The notes under the pieces: generated by a model
The model's database searches: none
Told to the model about the DNA's origin: nothing
What the model saw: the letters and a program-made list of their open reading frames with translations, nothing else
Source of the DNA: DAOSCP01 sp035379625
GTDB lineage: Bacteria; Bacteroidota; Ignavibacteria; Ignavibacteriales; DAOSCP01
NCBI GenBank assembly: GCA_035379625.1
Contig: DAOSVM010000006.1
Location: 30,285 to 94,284 of the forward strand
Direction: 5' to 3'
Length of the DNA stretch: 64,000 nucleotides
Program-made: the position numbers and the translations under genes
Shown: positions 62,520 through 64,000 of the stretch, piece by piece
Numbering within the stretch: the stretch's first letter is position 1
Layout: each line of letters opens with the position of its first letter

Positions 62520-64000
62520 TTACACTTTAGCAAAAAAGCTATTATTTTTATTTTCAAATAAATCATCATAATTATTATCAAAGTAATAATGCATATAATT
62601 GTTAGGAACTTTATTAACATCAGATACATTTAATAATAGTTTAAATTGAATATGGTAGTCTCCATATGGAAATACTTTATTAGATATCTCACCATCAATA
62701 ACATTTTCAAACATTCGGGAAAATCCATCGATTTTTCTATATGCATCGGAGTGTTCTGTACCTTTTGGATCAACAAATAAAATTTTATATTCACTTCCTT
62801 TTTTCATCCAAAAAATAAAATCAGGTTTAAATTTATCAATTCTGTTCGTCTTAGGATTATAATATGGGATATAAATTTGATCCAAAGTTTCATCTAGTTT
62901 TGAGAAAAACCACCAATCAAATTGTTTGAAGGAATTATTTTCTTGTTGCAAATAATTTTCTAATTTATTTATAAAATCTATTTCGCTTTTATGTTTAATT
63001 ATATGTTGGATAAAATCAGCTCTTTCCGCATCTGTTAATAGCATAGGTATATAATAATGATTAGCAATATATATAATCTTTATTTTTTCATTAGTAGAAT
63101 ATGTACTTTCTGCTTCTTTTACAATACTTGTGGACAAGTTTTCTAATTGTGAAGTATATTCATCGATATTAATTTCTTTTTTCTCTAATTTTTCTTTTAA
63201 CTCTTTTTTTAATCTATCTTTATCCTTTGCATTCTTAACTTTTTCGATTTTTTGTCGTAAAGAATTTAACTTATCAGCAGTAATGCATATTCTTTTAAAG
63301 TGTATTATTTCATCACCAAGTTTTTTAAATGTTTGAAACTCTTTTGTTTTATTTGAAAAATGCTTAAATATATTTTGTAATAAAAATTCTGGATTATTGA
63401 TTTTTAATTGTTCATTTGTTTCGATAAAATAATCATTTTTATGCCCATTAAAACCTGCTTTTATTTTATTTAATACTCTAACATCACAATCATACTTGCT
63501 TAATGCAACTTTTTCATTAATATATATAAAATAATTTTTTACCATTTCATAATCATCGGGATGAATAGGATATTTAACAATATCTTTTTCTTCGACAATG
63601 ATTTTGTCTGAAACGCGATAAATAGGAATAAGTAAATCTTTGCCCTTAACAGCAGGATTAATTTCAAACAAAACACCAAGAATAACTTCGGGCTTTTCTT
63701 GTTTTAATGTTTCTACAACTTCTTTTAAGTTATCTGCTTTTGTTCCAAAAACAAATAAACTTTCAAGAGGTTCGATATAATCTTTTATTTTGTTAAAAAT
63801 ATCATTATCTATTTCTTGATTATTATAAAGGTAAACAGCTCTTCTTCGTTTATTTGGCAATGGTTCTATTCTTACTCCTCGCCCAATAGATTGAAGCACA
63901 AATTTTTTTGCATCTGTGCCTTTTCCAATATTGATAAACAAAATTATATTTGGTCTATTGCTGTCCCATCCTTCGTAGAAAGAACGAGAGCCCATTAATA
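62520..64000 (-). CDS. Type III restriction enzyme Res subunit, C-terminal part (cut by window edge)
   Basis: The frame stays open to the right edge, so the apparent Met at 63995 is internal. The visible 493 residues start with GSRSFYEGWDSNRPN and helicase motif VI QSIGRGVRIEP, typical of Res subunits of type III restriction systems. A long helical middle with a coiled coil (about 240-300) follows. A C-terminal PD-(D/E)xK-like nuclease is suggested by KFKPDFIFWMKKG and ILFVDPKG. The ATPase motifs I-III and any Mod methyltransferase would lie beyond the window. It could also belong to a related helicase-nuclease defence family. It converges on mdh with a decayed repeat end between them. Confidence 0.78.
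   Translation of the reverse strand, partial: LMGSRSFYEGWDSNRPNIILFINIGKGTDAKKFVLQSIGRGVRIEPLPNKRRRAVYLYNNQEIDNDIFNKIKDYIEPLESLFVFGTKADNLKEVVETLKQEKPEVILGVLFEINPAVKGKDLLIPIYRVSDKIIVEEKDIVKYPIHPDDYEMVKNYFIYINEKVALSKYDCDVRVLNKIKAGFNGHKNDYFIETNEQLKINNPEFLLQNIFKHFSNKTKEFQTFKKLGDEIIHFKRICITADKLNSLRQKIEKVKNAKDKDRLKKELKEKLEKKEINIDEYTSQLENLSTSIVKEAESTYSTNEKIKIIYIANHYYIPMLLTDAERADFIQHIIKHKSEIDFINKLENYLQQENNSFKQFDWWFFSKLDETLDQIYIPYYNPKTNRIDKFKPDFIFWMKKGSEYKILFVDPKGTEHSDAYRKIDGFSRMFENVIDGEISNKVFPYGDYHIQFKLLLNVSDVNKVPNNYMHYYFDNNYDDLFENKNNSFFAKV

Overview
The window is 64 kb of very AT-rich bacterial chromosome. Its markers point to the Bacteroidota/Chlorobiota (FCB) side of the tree, most likely an Ignavibacteria- or Kapabacteria-like lineage: secreted proteins ending in type IX secretion (T9SS) tails with the YPNPFNPT motif, two PorV/PorQ-family outer-membrane proteins, TonB-dependent receptors with a carboxypeptidase-like regulatory domain, a FlgD-like Ig tail, and TAnnTTTG-type promoter candidates. 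This placement is inferred from protein families; there is no rRNA in the window. I saw no tRNA, rRNA, CRISPR array, transposase or phage gene.

Layout. 1-6171: a cell-surface cluster (end of an outer-membrane receptor, secreted protein, PorV-like protein, lipoprotein propeller, T9SS-tailed propeller). 6544-13603: metabolism and housekeeping (proline dehydrogenase, tsaD, a PolX-like PHP protein, polyprenyl synthase, a Yip1-like membrane protein, nadB). 13692-18633: a complete TonB-dependent receptor and a second envelope protein. 19211-24724: hutI, a HIT protein, a YitT protein, an unusual SDR, Nfu and an FAD oxidoreductase. 24859-32132: a compact lipid operon, yceD-rpmF-plsX-fabH-fabD-(DUF3109)-fabG-acpP-fabF-rnc. 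32178-36088: an exonuclease, a YihY protein and cydAB (cydA is frameshifted). 36876-41440: a secreted T9SS protein, an uncharacterised protein and a PLP trans-sulfuration enzyme. 41590-51250: a 2939-residue hybrid sensor kinase with its response regulator. 51253-62260: a secreted propeller, a second PorV-like protein, an L,D-transpeptidase, secA, a TPR lipoprotein, a VanX-like dipeptidase, rplU-rpmA and mdh. From 62520 to the right edge on the minus strand is the C-terminal part of a type III restriction Res subunit.

The most unusual content is non-coding. Three related elements of 490-565 bp (18703-19192, 36143-36707, 39706-40235) lie at gene ends. Each has about 22-bp terminal inverted repeats beginning TAGCTCRGAC, GC-rich hairpins just inside the ends, and an AT-rich core; in two copies the core is three units of 54-55 bp, each holding two 17-bp-spaced iterons. 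Four further single ends occur (6256, 9404, 57853, 62339); the one at 9404 lies inside the PolX-like coding sequence. Hairpin stems change sequence between copies but stay complementary. No protein is encoded in the elements, so they look like a non-autonomous, hairpin-bearing, possibly TA-targeting mobile family.

Two otherwise well-preserved genes carry apparent lesions: an in-frame TAA in a signal peptide at 4786 and one extra T in cydA near 34250. A third gene, ending near 39700, reads on into one of the repeat elements.
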